Shown one piece after another: positions 51,852-60,421 of a DNA stretch of 64,000 nucleotides. The translations under genes and the position numbers were made by a program. Under the pieces are notes generated by a model, which was given only the letters and a program-made list of their open reading frames with translations, was not told the origin of the DNA and did not search any database. The DNA is from an uncultured Muribaculaceae bacterium (GTDB lineage: Bacteria; Bacteroidota; Bacteroidia; Bacteroidales; Muribaculaceae). Each line of letters starts with the position of its first letter. The stretch's first letter is position 1. The DNA is taken from assembly GCA_904501735.1 (NCBI GenBank), contig CAJGBY010000002.1, positions 124,001-188,000 on the forward strand. Direction: 5' to 3'.

Positions 51852-52463
51852 ATGAAAAAGATAATTATTTTAATGTTGTCAGTAATTGGATTACTCACAT
51901 CATCATGCAGTCCGTTTACCTTAGTTAATAGTACTGTATACAATAATTCTGATGTAGGCGAGTACAAAACATTTCGAATTGTAGCTCCTCCCGAAGGTTC
52001 TTTGCCTCCTGGTATGACTATGGTTACTTATTACAACATTGCTGCTGCCATAAGAGAACAAATGGTTGAAAGGGGATTTACTGAATCGGCAATTTCACCT
52101 TTAATGGTAAACATTGCACTAACAGTTCAAAAGGAAATCGAAACAGCACCTGCTTTGCCTCCAGGATATTTTGCTTATAATGGAATGTATCCTTATTACA
52201 TGTACCCACGAAACCTATATTGGCAAAACTACTATTCAAATGCTAAAGTCATTACTGGTATTTATCGTGAAGGAGTCTTAACAATGGAATTAGTCGACAC
52301 CGATAAGAAAATCGCATTATATTCATCTTCGGTTTCTACCATTTTGCAGCCCGGCGATAGCCAATTCCGAAATTTGCCCGAAATTGCCGAAGCTGTCAAA
52401 ACTCTATTCTCCGACTTCCCTGTAAAGTTGCTTCCTCAATATAATATTCAATCAAAGAAATAA
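51852..52463 (+). CDS. DUF4136 family lipoprotein
   Basis: The 203-residue protein has a lipobox signal peptide (VIGLLTSSCS) and a DUF4136-like body: YKTFRIVAPPEGS, the helix IAAAIREQMVERGFTES, then MVNIALTVQKEI and a Tyr/Pro-rich loop (YNGMYPYYMYPRNLYWQNYY) before the closing TMELVDTDKKIALYSS strand. Such lipoproteins are common in the outer membrane of Bacteroidota and have no known reaction. The gene stands alone before a terminator. Confidence 0.8.
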   Translation: MKKIIILMLSVIGLLTSSCSPFTLVNSTVYNNSDVGEYKTFRIVAPPEGSLPPGMTMVTYYNIAAAIREQMVERGFTESAISPLMVNIALTVQKEIETAPALPPGYFAYNGMYPYYMYPRNLYWQNYYSNAKVITGIYREGVLTMELVDTDKKIALYSSSVSTILQPGDSQFRNLPEIAEAVKTLFSDFPVKLLPQYNIQSKK

Positions 52464-52471
52464 TTGATTAT

Positions 52472-52508
52472 AAAAAGAAAAGGGATCATTCGATCCCTTT
52501 TTCTTTAG
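52472..52508. terminator. Bidirectional terminator
   Basis: AAAGGGATC and GATCCCTTT (52479-52487/52492-52500) with an ATTC loop and further A/T pairs outside. It lies between the DUF4136 gene and the converging efflux operon. Confidence 0.85.
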
Positions 52509-53686
52509 TTAAGTAACTGATATTTATTCAAATCAGTCAATAAAGTGTTGTATTCAAATTCTAAGTCTAATAATGTTTGTTGTGCTTCAAGGAAATATCT
52601 CAACTCAAGTAAGTAATCAAGGAGTGATATTTGACCACCTTCAAGGGCTTTTTGAAGCATTTTCTCATTATTCCCTGATTCAAGCACATTATTATATAAG
52701 TGAATTTGTGATTTAGCAGTTACAATGTGTGAGTAATCTGTCTTAATTGCCGATTCAAGTTCTGCTAAAACATCTTTTTGTGTTAGCTCAGCTGCTATCA
52801 GCTCCGATTTTGAAGCACTCACTTTATTACTATTAGCAAAGATAGGCACTGAAACTCCTACAGCAAAACCATTGAACTTTGAGCCCATTTCATTCGAATA
52901 TTTATAACTCAATGCCAAATCTGGCAACCAACCCATTTTTGCACTTGAAAGGTTTTTGTTTGACGCATCTAAGTTGGCTACAAGAGTCAAGTAAGATGGA
53001 TCGTATTTAATTACCTCTGCCAAATAGTAATCCAATGATTCAAGCGATTGAGTTGGGTAGTCATATAGGCTACTAAGATTTTCGATTTCTTTGTTACCAT
53101 TCAAACTGGTTAGTTTTTCAAACAAGCCTGCTCTTTGCGACACCAATTCATCATATGCTCTCTTTGTGTTTAGCAATTCAATCTTTAGCTTATTGATATC
53201 CAAAATAGATATTTCACCATAATTAAATCCCTTCTCATATTCCGAATACAATTTAGTAATATTTGCAACGACTGTTTCTTGAACTTTTAGCTTTCTGTTC
53301 AAATTGATAATTTGAATACATAGTTGCTTTGCGTCAAGTAACACATTCAAATATTCACTCAATTGCTTGGCATTTTCGACATTTATCAACGCCTTGTTTA
53401 CATCCGATCTGTTTTTATACAGTCCAGGCCATTCAAACTTTTGAGTAACAGAAATACCATATTTGTTACCATCAACATTTGCTCCTTCGTGATATTCAAA
53501 TCCCACTTCAGGATTACTCAAATTATTAGTTGATTTAATACTGCTAATGGCACTATTCTTCGTTTGTTCTGATGCTTTAAGCGCAAAGTTGTTTTGCTTA
53601 ACCGATTCAAGAACCTCATTAACTGTGAGTGCATGCGCTGTAATTATATTGAAAATACATGCTATGATTAATATACATTGTTTCAT
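52505..53686 (-). CDS. TolC-family outer membrane efflux protein
   Basis: This is the outer-membrane channel of the RND metal-efflux system. From MKQCILIIACIFNIITAHA (signal peptide) it has 393 residues arranged as two repeats of long coiled-coil helices (about 70-170 and 270-370), with KISLLDYLLELRYFLEAQ near the end. A start six codons earlier is possible, but would overlap the RND pump gene and dilute the signal peptide. It is the last gene of the operon, and a one-base gap separates it from the pump gene. Confidence 0.88.
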   Translation of the reverse strand: MKQCILIIACIFNIITAHALTVNEVLESVKQNNFALKASEQTKNSAISSIKSTNNLSNPEVGFEYHEGANVDGNKYGISVTQKFEWPGLYKNRSDVNKALINVENAKQLSEYLNVLLDAKQLCIQIINLNRKLKVQETVVANITKLYSEYEKGFNYGEISILDINKLKIELLNTKRAYDELVSQRAGLFEKLTSLNGNKEIENLSSLYDYPTQSLESLDYYLAEVIKYDPSYLTLVANLDASNKNLSSAKMGWLPDLALSYKYSNEMGSKFNGFAVGVSVPIFANSNKVSASKSELIAAELTQKDVLAELESAIKTDYSHIVTAKSQIHLYNNVLESGNNEKMLQKALEGGQISLLDYLLELRYFLEAQQTLLDLEFEYNTLLTDLNKYQLLN

Positions 53687-53687
53687 A

Positions 53688-56600
53688 TTAGTTCTCCTCT
53701 TCATTTTTGGTAACTAAATAATATAGTATTGGCACGATAAACACATTAAGAACTGTTGATGTGATTAGACCACCAAGAATTACAATTGCCATAGGGCTTT
53801 GGATTTCATTACCTGGTTCCGTGCTCTTCACTGCGATTGGAATAAGTGCCAATGCTGTAGTAAGCGCTGTCATAATAATAGGCAACAATCGGTCAATACT
53901 ACCTTTATAGATACGATCAAACAATGGTAGACCATCCTTCTTAAGTTGATTATATCTCGACATTAGTAGCATACCATTTCGAGTTGTGATACCCAACAAT
54001 GAGATAAAACCAATAATAGCAGGAATATTCAATTCATTTGAACCAAGCTTAAGAATTAGCACACCACCAATCAAAGCTAATGGAATATTAACCAGTACAA
54101 TCAACGATTGCTTAACATTCTTGAATTCTTGATATAGCAACATCACAACAATTAGCAATGCAACAGCCGACATCAATGCCAATGTTTTTGATGCTTTGGC
54201 TTCATTTTCAAATTGTCCTCCATATACTATATAATAGCCATCAGGTAGTTGGATTTTTTCGTTAATCTTTTCTTGAATTTCATTCACTGCACCACGCAAA
54301 TCACGATCAGCAATATTACATGAAATCATAATTCTACGGCTCACATTTTCGCGGCTCACAGAGTTTGGTCCGTCCACCGATTTAATCTCTGCTACATAAG
54401 AGAATGGGATTTTGCCTTGATTGCTATCAATCATAAGATTCTTAATCTTTTCCATTGAATTGCGCTCTTCATCAGCAAGTCTTAATGTAACATCAAATGG
54501 CAAACCATCTTCATATACTTGAGAAACTACAACGCCCGACAATGTTACATTGATAAAATCTGTAAATTCACTTATTGTGATACCATATTTAGCAAGCAAA
54601 TCGCGTTTTGGACGAATTCGTAGTTGTGGACGAGCTACTTGTTGTTCAAGATTTGCATCTACAATACCTGGAATAGTTGAAATTATGTTTTTGATATCGT
54701 TACCAGTTGTATATAGTTTATTCAAATCTGGACCAAACAATTTTATTGCAATTTGTGCTTTTGAACCCGATAGCATCGCATCAATTCGGTGTGAGATTGG
54801 TTGACCTATTTCAACATTAGCTCCTGGAAGGAATGCTAATTTCTCACGCAATTCCTTCAATACCTCGCTCTTTGTACGATCAGTTAGTTCGTAAGGCGCT
54901 TCAATTTCTGATACATTTACTCCAAATGAGTGTTCTGCTAATTCGGCACGACCAGTTTTGCGCGATACACACTTAACTTCAGGAATACTCATTATGATCT
55001 TTTCTGCTTCACGACCTATCTTGTCAGATTCTTCAAGTGAAACACCTGGCATAAGGTTTACATTGATTGTAAACGAACCTTCATTAAATGATGGCAAGAA
55101 GCTACGGCCTAAAGTAAAGAAGAATGCTAATGCAACAATAAATAGTACACCAGTTGTTCCTAAGATAACATACTTAGCTTTGAAACATTTTTCAAGAAGA
55201 GATTTATATGCTTCTTTAAGTTTTTTAGTTACCGCAGGATCACTTACAGCTTTCTCTTTATTATCTTTTAATAGATAGCTACAAAGTACTGGAGTTACAG
55301 TGAGTGCAACGATTGTTGACGCTACTAGTGACACGATAAATGAGATACCAAGTGGAATCAAAAGTCTACCTTCAAGACCCGACAAGAAGAATAGGGGAAG
55401 GAAACATGCCACAATAATTAATGTAGAATTCAAAATTGGCATACGCACTTCTGACGATGCATGGAACACCACATCAGTTATTGACTTTCTTTGATCTTTA
55501 GGTAATAACTTATTCTCTTTAATGCGTTTGTACACATTTTCCACATCTACAATAGCATCATCCACCAATGAACCAATAGCAATTGCAATACCACCGAGAC
55601 TCATTGTATTGATAGTGTAACCAAATAGGTGTAACACCATTATAGCAATTAGCACTGACAATGGTAGGGCAACAAGTGAAATAACTGTTGTGCGTACATT
55701 CATCAAGAAAAAGAATAGCACGATAACAACAAATAATGCACCCTCAATCAATGACCCTTGAATATTAGAAATTGAGCTATCGATGAAGTTGCTTTGACGG
55801 AATGTGTCAGTTGCAATTACAATATCTTTTGGCAATGACTTTTGCAATTCATCTAAACTCTTAAGAATTGAATTAGTGAGGAATTTAGTGTCAGTATCTG
55901 GTTGCTTAGTAATTGTCAACAAAACTGCTGGTTGCGCATTCTTAGATGCAAGACCTAATTTAGGTGATTTAGCTCCAATTTTCACTTCGGCTACATCTCC
56001 TACAAGTATAGTTCCGTTTTCGTCGCTTCTTACTACGCAATTAGCAATATCTTCAAAATGTGTTGTGTTAATATCGCCCTTGATAAGATATTCGTTACCG
56101 AATTCATATAGCACACCACCACCAACATTATTATTAATATTATTGGTTGCCGATAATACTTCACCCATTGACACATTGAAATATTTCATTTTTGCAGGGT
56201 CTGCAAGAATTTGATACTCTTTGATATCACCTCCAATTACTTGAACTTCAGCCACACCACCTTCGGCCAAAATTCTTGGACGAATAATTCGATCGGCCAA
56301 TGTTCTTAGCTCTAATAAGCTTGTAGAATCGGAAGTAAGTGACACAATAAGCATCTCACCTAAAATTGATGATTGTGGACCTAATACTGGTGTCTTCACA
56401 CCATTAGGGAAATTACTTTCCAATGTAGACAGCTTTTCTGTTACGATTTGACGAGCTCGATAGATATCTGTACCCCAATCAAATTCAACCCACACAAGTG
56501 AAAAACCACTTGTTGACGATGAACGAACTCTACGCACATTGGTTGCACCATTCAACGCAGTTTCGATAGGGTATGTAACAGCCTTTTCAACTTCTTCTGG

Positions 56601-56771
56601 GGCATATCCATGTGCTTCTGTCATTACAGTTACTGTTGGCGCATTCAAGTCAGGGAATACATCAACTTCTGTATTGACAGCTACATAACAGCCACCAATC
56701 AATAGGAAACATGTAATCAAAAGTACAAGAATCCTATTGTTCAACGAAAATGTAATAATTTTGTTTAGCAT
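53688..56771 (-). CDS. RND-family heavy-metal efflux pump (CusA/CzcA type)
   Basis: Inner-membrane proton-driven exporter of 1027 residues with twelve membrane segments. TM1 is at about residues 10-30, and two large periplasmic loops follow (about 35-330 and 560-860). TM4 carries the proton-relay motif GGIAIAIGSLVDDAIVDVENVYKR. Other family marks are VDVFPDLNAPTVTVMTEAHGYAPEEVEKAVTYPIE and GVQ-type SGVVVSQVYEDGLPFDV. The TM4 motif resembles CusA more than CzcA, but copper, zinc or another metal cannot be decided from the sequence. It works with the adaptor (upstream) and outer-membrane protein (downstream) of the same operon. Confidence 0.92.
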   Translation of the reverse strand: MLNKIITFSLNNRILVLLITCFLLIGGCYVAVNTEVDVFPDLNAPTVTVMTEAHGYAPEEVEKAVTYPIETALNGATNVRRVRSSSTSGFSLVWVEFDWGTDIYRARQIVTEKLSTLESNFPNGVKTPVLGPQSSILGEMLIVSLTSDSTSLLELRTLADRIIRPRILAEGGVAEVQVIGGDIKEYQILADPAKMKYFNVSMGEVLSATNNINNNVGGGVLYEFGNEYLIKGDINTTHFEDIANCVVRSDENGTILVGDVAEVKIGAKSPKLGLASKNAQPAVLLTITKQPDTDTKFLTNSILKSLDELQKSLPKDIVIATDTFRQSNFIDSSISNIQGSLIEGALFVVIVLFFFLMNVRTTVISLVALPLSVLIAIMVLHLFGYTINTMSLGGIAIAIGSLVDDAIVDVENVYKRIKENKLLPKDQRKSITDVVFHASSEVRMPILNSTLIIVACFLPLFFLSGLEGRLLIPLGISFIVSLVASTIVALTVTPVLCSYLLKDNKEKAVSDPAVTKKLKEAYKSLLEKCFKAKYVILGTTGVLFIVALAFFFTLGRSFLPSFNEGSFTINVNLMPGVSLEESDKIGREAEKIIMSIPEVKCVSRKTGRAELAEHSFGVNVSEIEAPYELTDRTKSEVLKELREKLAFLPGANVEIGQPISHRIDAMLSGSKAQIAIKLFGPDLNKLYTTGNDIKNIISTIPGIVDANLEQQVARPQLRIRPKRDLLAKYGITISEFTDFINVTLSGVVVSQVYEDGLPFDVTLRLADEERNSMEKIKNLMIDSNQGKIPFSYVAEIKSVDGPNSVSRENVSRRIMISCNIADRDLRGAVNEIQEKINEKIQLPDGYYIVYGGQFENEAKASKTLALMSAVALLIVVMLLYQEFKNVKQSLIVLVNIPLALIGGVLILKLGSNELNIPAIIGFISLLGITTRNGMLLMSRYNQLKKDGLPLFDRIYKGSIDRLLPIIMTALTTALALIPIAVKSTEPGNEIQSPMAIVILGGLITSTVLNVFIVPILYYLVTKNEEEN

Positions 56772-56790
56772 ATAGGTAACTTTTGATTAA

Positions 56791-57993
56791 TTAGTGTTCG
56801 TGGCTATGACCTGGTACGGCATTAGATTGTGATGCTAACTTTACAATAGTTGCACCTTTTACTACGATATTTTCACCACCTTTAAGACCTGAAAGAATTT
56901 CAACCGAAACTCCATTGTTTAAGCCCAATTTCACTTCTTTCTTAGTATATACACCTGCATGAAGTTTTTGATATACAAAGTAATAGCCTTGTTCTTCAGT
57001 AAGTGCCTCAATTGGTAATACGATACAATTTGGCTTAGTTGCACCAATTAAATACACATCTGCAAATGTACCTGGTACAATTGATGCAGTGTTATTAAAT
57101 TCAAAATTAACTGGAATATAACCTGGTGTTACAACACTAAGATTTTTGTTAGAAACGATTTTACCATTCAATTTTGCCAAATCATATACTTCTTCACTAT
57201 ATGCTGGCTTAAATTGAGCTGATGTGATAGTGTGCATTACATTTGAGTAGCGGTTAGGCAAATCAGCGCGAAGAATTAGCTTAGAGTTTTTAGAGACTAC
57301 AGCGATTGGAGTACCAACTTCGACAAACTCACCATCTTTTTTCATGATTTCAGTAATTGTACCCGAAATATTACTTGTAGCTGAACTTCCTACTCCTGAT
57401 TTGTTCACCATAGCTGCCTTTGCTTGTTCATACACTTGCTTAGCTTGATTATAATCCTTCTCTGTAATGATTTTATCGTTGTAGAGTGGGGTGATTCTAT
57501 CAAGTTCGCGTTTTGCAGCTTCATAATTAATACGAGCAGTTTCATTTGCATCACCACCAGTTACATTTTGTGATGAAATAGATCCGATTGATGAACCTGC
57601 ACCTAATTGTTTTCCTACAACAGCATTTGAGTTTAATCTTAAGATACCACTCGATTTAGCTGAAATTACAGACAATTCACCTTGTGCTGGTTCAATCTCA
57701 CCACTTACCTTAATAATATCATTAAATGATTGTCTTGCTATTTTTGCAGTTACTACACCGAAATGCTTAGCTTTTTGTTCTGAGAATTCAATCGCGTCAG
57801 CATGATTGTGTCCATCATGACCGTGACCTGCATGATTATGACCAGCGTGGTTATGTCCAGCATGTGGATCTACTTCGTGATTGTGTTTGCTGTGGTCATG
57901 TGATTCAGAATGTTCATGATCAGAGCATGAATAGTTAACACCAATTGAGGAAATAGCAACAAAAGCTGCTACAATTATTTTATTATATTTCAT
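56791..57993 (-). CDS. RND efflux periplasmic adaptor with His-rich N-terminus
   Basis: Membrane-fusion protein linking pump and outer-membrane channel. From MKYNKIIVAAFVAISSIGV the signal peptide ends in a Cys at position 23, probably lipidated. Residues about 26-67 form a His-rich tract (HEHSESHDHSKHNHE, then HAGHNHAGHNHAGHGHDGHNH), well suited to metal binding. A lipoyl-like/coiled-coil (VIKVSGEIEPAQGELSVISAK, DKIITEKDYNQAKQVYEQAKA) and beta-barrel follow, and the C-terminus ends GHSHEH. An 18-codon upstream extension of the frame lacks a signal peptide at its start and was rejected. It is translated as the second gene of the operon. Confidence 0.92.
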   Translation of the reverse strand: MKYNKIIVAAFVAISSIGVNYSCSDHEHSESHDHSKHNHEVDPHAGHNHAGHNHAGHGHDGHNHADAIEFSEQKAKHFGVVTAKIARQSFNDIIKVSGEIEPAQGELSVISAKSSGILRLNSNAVVGKQLGAGSSIGSISSQNVTGGDANETARINYEAAKRELDRITPLYNDKIITEKDYNQAKQVYEQAKAAMVNKSGVGSSATSNISGTITEIMKKDGEFVEVGTPIAVVSKNSKLILRADLPNRYSNVMHTITSAQFKPAYSEEVYDLAKLNGKIVSNKNLSVVTPGYIPVNFEFNNTASIVPGTFADVYLIGATKPNCIVLPIEALTEEQGYYFVYQKLHAGVYTKKEVKLGLNNGVSVEILSGLKGGENIVVKGATIVKLASQSNAVPGHSHEH

Positions 57994-58068
57994 AAGTTTT
58001 GTTTTTAATAAATTATCATATATAAAACCGATTGACAATAACATCAATCTTAAATATCACCTAATTTA

Positions 58069-58497
58069 TTAAACCACTGGTGGGGCACGCAATAATCCTG
58101 CACCAATCTTATGAAAATCGTCTTTCTTTAGATAATAATAATGAGGGATAGTAACAGGAGTATCTTCAAGATAAGTTCCTGTTTCATTGAAAATATCACA
58201 GCAAAAGATACAATGATTAACATCCTCTTTCTCAATATTTACGATATTAATCTTTAAAGCACAACTTTTATCTTCTTGCTTATGTCCATCATGGCAATCG
58301 TGCGAACATGATTGCTCTTTTTCGTGCGTTTTCTTATGATTGTTATGAGAATGTTGCGACATATGATTGTTTATATCACAATTCAATGTGTAAACAATCA
58401 TCTGACCATCTTCTGAGTGATGATGAAATTGTGCAATTGAGCAAAAAACTATCGTTAATGCTCCAACAATTGAAAATATGTACTTAAACAGTCTCAT
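58069..58497 (-). CDS. Small exported His/Cys-rich protein, first gene of the efflux operon
   Basis: The 142-residue protein has an N-terminal hydrophobic segment (residues 4-22) and then a His-rich stretch (FHHHSEDG, HMSQHSHNNHKKTHEK), a Cys/His part (CSHDCHDGHKQEDKSC) and CIFCCDIFNETG. It resembles the small metal-handling proteins found ahead of Bacteroidota cation efflux operons (I believe these include DUF6769), though I have not verified the family. Probably periplasmic or membrane-attached, capturing or sensing the metal. The start is immediately behind a -7 promoter box. Confidence 0.65.
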   Translation of the reverse strand: MRLFKYIFSIVGALTIVFCSIAQFHHHSEDGQMIVYTLNCDINNHMSQHSHNNHKKTHEKEQSCSHDCHDGHKQEDKSCALKINIVNIEKEDVNHCIFCCDIFNETGTYLEDTPVTIPHYYYLKKDDFHKIGAGLLRAPPVV

Positions 58498-58502
58498 TTA
58501 TG

Positions 58503-58546
58503 CAAAAATACATATATTTCATAACTTATTTGAAATATATGTATTT
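58503..58546 (-). promoter_or_regulatory. Promoter box and perfect 16-bp inverted repeat ahead of the metal-efflux operon
   Basis: On the minus strand TATTTTTG (58503-58510) is the -7 box, with the ATG only 5 bp further. Positions 58506-58521 and 58531-58546 are perfect inverted copies (AAATACATATATTTCA/TGAAATATATGTATTT), separated by 9 bp. The repeat covers the -7 to -33 region, where a repressor or activator would act. It is equally a candidate, though GC-poor, terminator for the gene behind it. Confidence 0.6.
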
Positions 58547-58572
58547 ATCTTATATTAAATTAACATTTTAAA

Positions 58573-59016
58573 TTACACATCAAAGTCAAATTCATCATCA
58601 TCTTCGTCATCGTCTATATCTTCATAACCCATAAAAACAAGGTCATTAAATTTAGCCAATTCACGACCTTCTTTTTTTGTTGGACGACCTAAACCTTTCT
58701 GACGATCGATAAATCCACTTATTCGAGTGATTTCAAGCAAATCATATTGCTCTTTTGGTGTTACATTTTTCAAGTAATCAGGAACCAACTTCGCACCTAC
58801 ACGATTCTCTATTAACCCAACAACTTCAAATGAATATGTTATTGGTGGTTTCTTTACATTTATAACATCACCTATCTTAACACCATGCGAAGGCTTAACA
58901 TTCATTCCCAATATAGTAACGCGACCTTTCTTGCACGCATCGGTAGCAATAGATCGTGTCTTGAAAACTCGAGTAGCCCACAACCATTTGTCTATTCTAA
59001 CTTCTGATTTGCCCAT
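58573..59016 (-). CDS. S4-domain RNA-binding protein (Hsp15-like)
   Basis: The 147-residue protein has an S4 domain at its start (VRIDKWLWATRVFKTRSIATDACKKGRVTILGMNVKPSHGVKIGDVI), typical of Hsp15, which binds free 50S subunits that carry a nascent chain. The tail holds GLGRPTKKEGRELAKF and a very acidic end (DDDEDDDEF). It follows pth by 10 bp on the same strand, giving a translation-quality cluster rplY-pth-S4. Confidence 0.9.
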   Translation of the reverse strand: MGKSEVRIDKWLWATRVFKTRSIATDACKKGRVTILGMNVKPSHGVKIGDVINVKKPPITYSFEVVGLIENRVGAKLVPDYLKNVTPKEQYDLLEITRISGFIDRQKGLGRPTKKEGRELAKFNDLVFMGYEDIDDDEDDDEFDFDV

Positions 59017-59026
59017 GAGTAACTTG

Positions 59027-59590
59027 TTACTTATTGCTAAAATTATTCATTGCAAAGGTAAGGCCCGACAAGCAAAATGCCTTGATTGCATCGCACGCAA
59101 CTTTCATTCTATCAGGCAGTTCGCGTGACTGCTCCTCAGTGAAATTACCCAAAACATAGTCGATTTGCGCGCCTCTCACAAACTCATTGCCTACTCCGAA
59201 CCTAATTCTGGCGTAATTTTGAGTGCCTAATAAAGCAGCAATATTCTTCAAACCATTGTGTCCGCCATCACTTCCTTTACCTTTTATGCGAATAGCTCCA
59301 AAGGGTAGGGCAATGTCATCAACAATTATCAGTACATTCTCTAATGGAATGTTTTCCTTGTTCATCCAATAGCGCACAGCTTCTCCACTTAAATTCATAT
59401 AGGTAGATGGCTTAAGTAGAACAAGTATTTTATTTTTTACTCGCACTTGCGCAACATCTCCATATCTCTGAGTAGAGAAAACAATATTGGATGCCTCAGC
59501 AAAGGCATCCAATACTTTAAATCCAATGTTGTGTCGAGTATCTCGGTATTCAGCACCGATGTTGCCCAATCCAACAATTAAATACTTCAT
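59027..59590 (-). CDS. pth: Peptidyl-tRNA hydrolase
   Basis: Pth recycles tRNA from dropped-off peptidyl-tRNA. The 187 residues show MKYLIVGLGNIGAEYRDTRHNIGF with the catalytic His, KPSTYMNLSGEAV, IVDDIALPFG with the key Asp, and KGSDGGHNGLKNI. It lies 9 bp after rplY, as in many bacteria. Confidence 0.96.
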   Translation of the reverse strand: MKYLIVGLGNIGAEYRDTRHNIGFKVLDAFAEASNIVFSTQRYGDVAQVRVKNKILVLLKPSTYMNLSGEAVRYWMNKENIPLENVLIIVDDIALPFGAIRIKGKGSDGGHNGLKNIAALLGTQNYARIRFGVGNEFVRGAQIDYVLGNFTEEQSRELPDRMKVACDAIKAFCLSGLTFAMNNFSNK

Positions 59591-59599
59591 TTGTCAGTC

Positions 59600-60283
59600 T
59601 TACTTTTGTGCATTAGCTTGAGCACCGCGAGCTGCACGAGTCAATTGAACTGCACAAACTACAGCGTTCTTAGCATTCATCAATTCAAGACCTTCGTAGC
59701 TCAAATCACCGATCTTAAGAGTCTTACCAAGTTCCAAGTTGTCAACATTAACAACAATGCGTTCTGGCATTTGTGAGTAAAGAGCTTTAACTTTTAGTTT
59801 CTTCATTGACAATGTCAACTTACCACCGGCCTTAACACCAGCTGCGTGACCTTCGATCTTAACAGGAACTTCCATAACTACTGGCTTGTTTTCGTAAACT
59901 TCCAACAAGTCAATGTGAAGAACTTCGTCAGTTACTGGGTGGAATTGCAAATCCTTCAAAACAGCCTTCTTAGTGTTGCCATTGATATTCAAATCGATAA
60001 CGAAGATTTCTGGAGTGTAAATAAGCTTACGAACGTCAGCCATCTTTACAACTAGGTCAGTTGCAAGGATACCCTTTTCGCTTTCAGCACGCTTACCACC
60101 AGCAAGCTTCTTACCAGGAAGAGTTACCAATTTAGCGCCACATTCTAGAGCACCATTGTAAGGAAGTTCTACAACTTCACCACCGTTAAGAACTACAGGT
60201 ACAAGACCTTCTTTACGGAAAGCCTTAGTAGCTTTCTTTCCTAGAGCCGTTCTTGGCTCTGCTGTCAAATTAAATGTCTTCAT
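59600..60283 (-). CDS. rplY: 50S ribosomal protein bL25 (CTC form)
   Basis: bL25 binds 5S rRNA. The 227 residues are the long CTC-type: the L25 domain (AEPRTALGKKATKAFRKEGLVPVVLNGG; about 1-95), then the C-terminal beta domain (VLHIDLLEVYENKPVVMEVPVKIEGHAAGVKAGGKL). It heads an operon with pth and the S4 gene and has a well-formed promoter. No Shine-Dalgarno sequence precedes it. Confidence 0.96.
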   Translation of the reverse strand: MKTFNLTAEPRTALGKKATKAFRKEGLVPVVLNGGEVVELPYNGALECGAKLVTLPGKKLAGGKRAESEKGILATDLVVKMADVRKLIYTPEIFVIDLNINGNTKKAVLKDLQFHPVTDEVLHIDLLEVYENKPVVMEVPVKIEGHAAGVKAGGKLTLSMKKLKVKALYSQMPERIVVNVDNLELGKTLKIGDLSYEGLELMNAKNAVVCAVQLTRAARGAQANAQK

Positions 60284-60358
60284 TTGTTTTTTTGTTTGTG
60301 TTACTCAAAATTAAGTTGCTCCTAATTTCCCATCACACGGTATTTTTAAAAAGCGGTG

Positions 60359-60389
60359 CAAAGTTACAAAAATTATTCCATATAACAAA
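60359..60389 (-). promoter_or_regulatory. rplY promoter
   Basis: On the minus strand TTTG (60386-60389), 19 bp, TAACTTTG (60359-60366), predicting a leader of about 70 nt. Confidence 0.65.
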
Positions 60390-60421
60390 CAACCCAAGCG
60401 CTTGAAATAGAAGATTTTCAC

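Noticed and set aside
53687..53704. Six-codon longer start of the TolC-like gene, and the GAGGAG before the shorter start taken as a Shine-Dalgarno site
   Set aside because: The extension would overlap the pump gene. The purine run is made by the Glu codons at the end of the pump gene, so I do not count it with the rpsR and rplI sites.
57994..58047. Extended N-terminus of the efflux adaptor
   Set aside because: The 18 added residues precede a complete signal peptide and lipobox, and include no typical start features.
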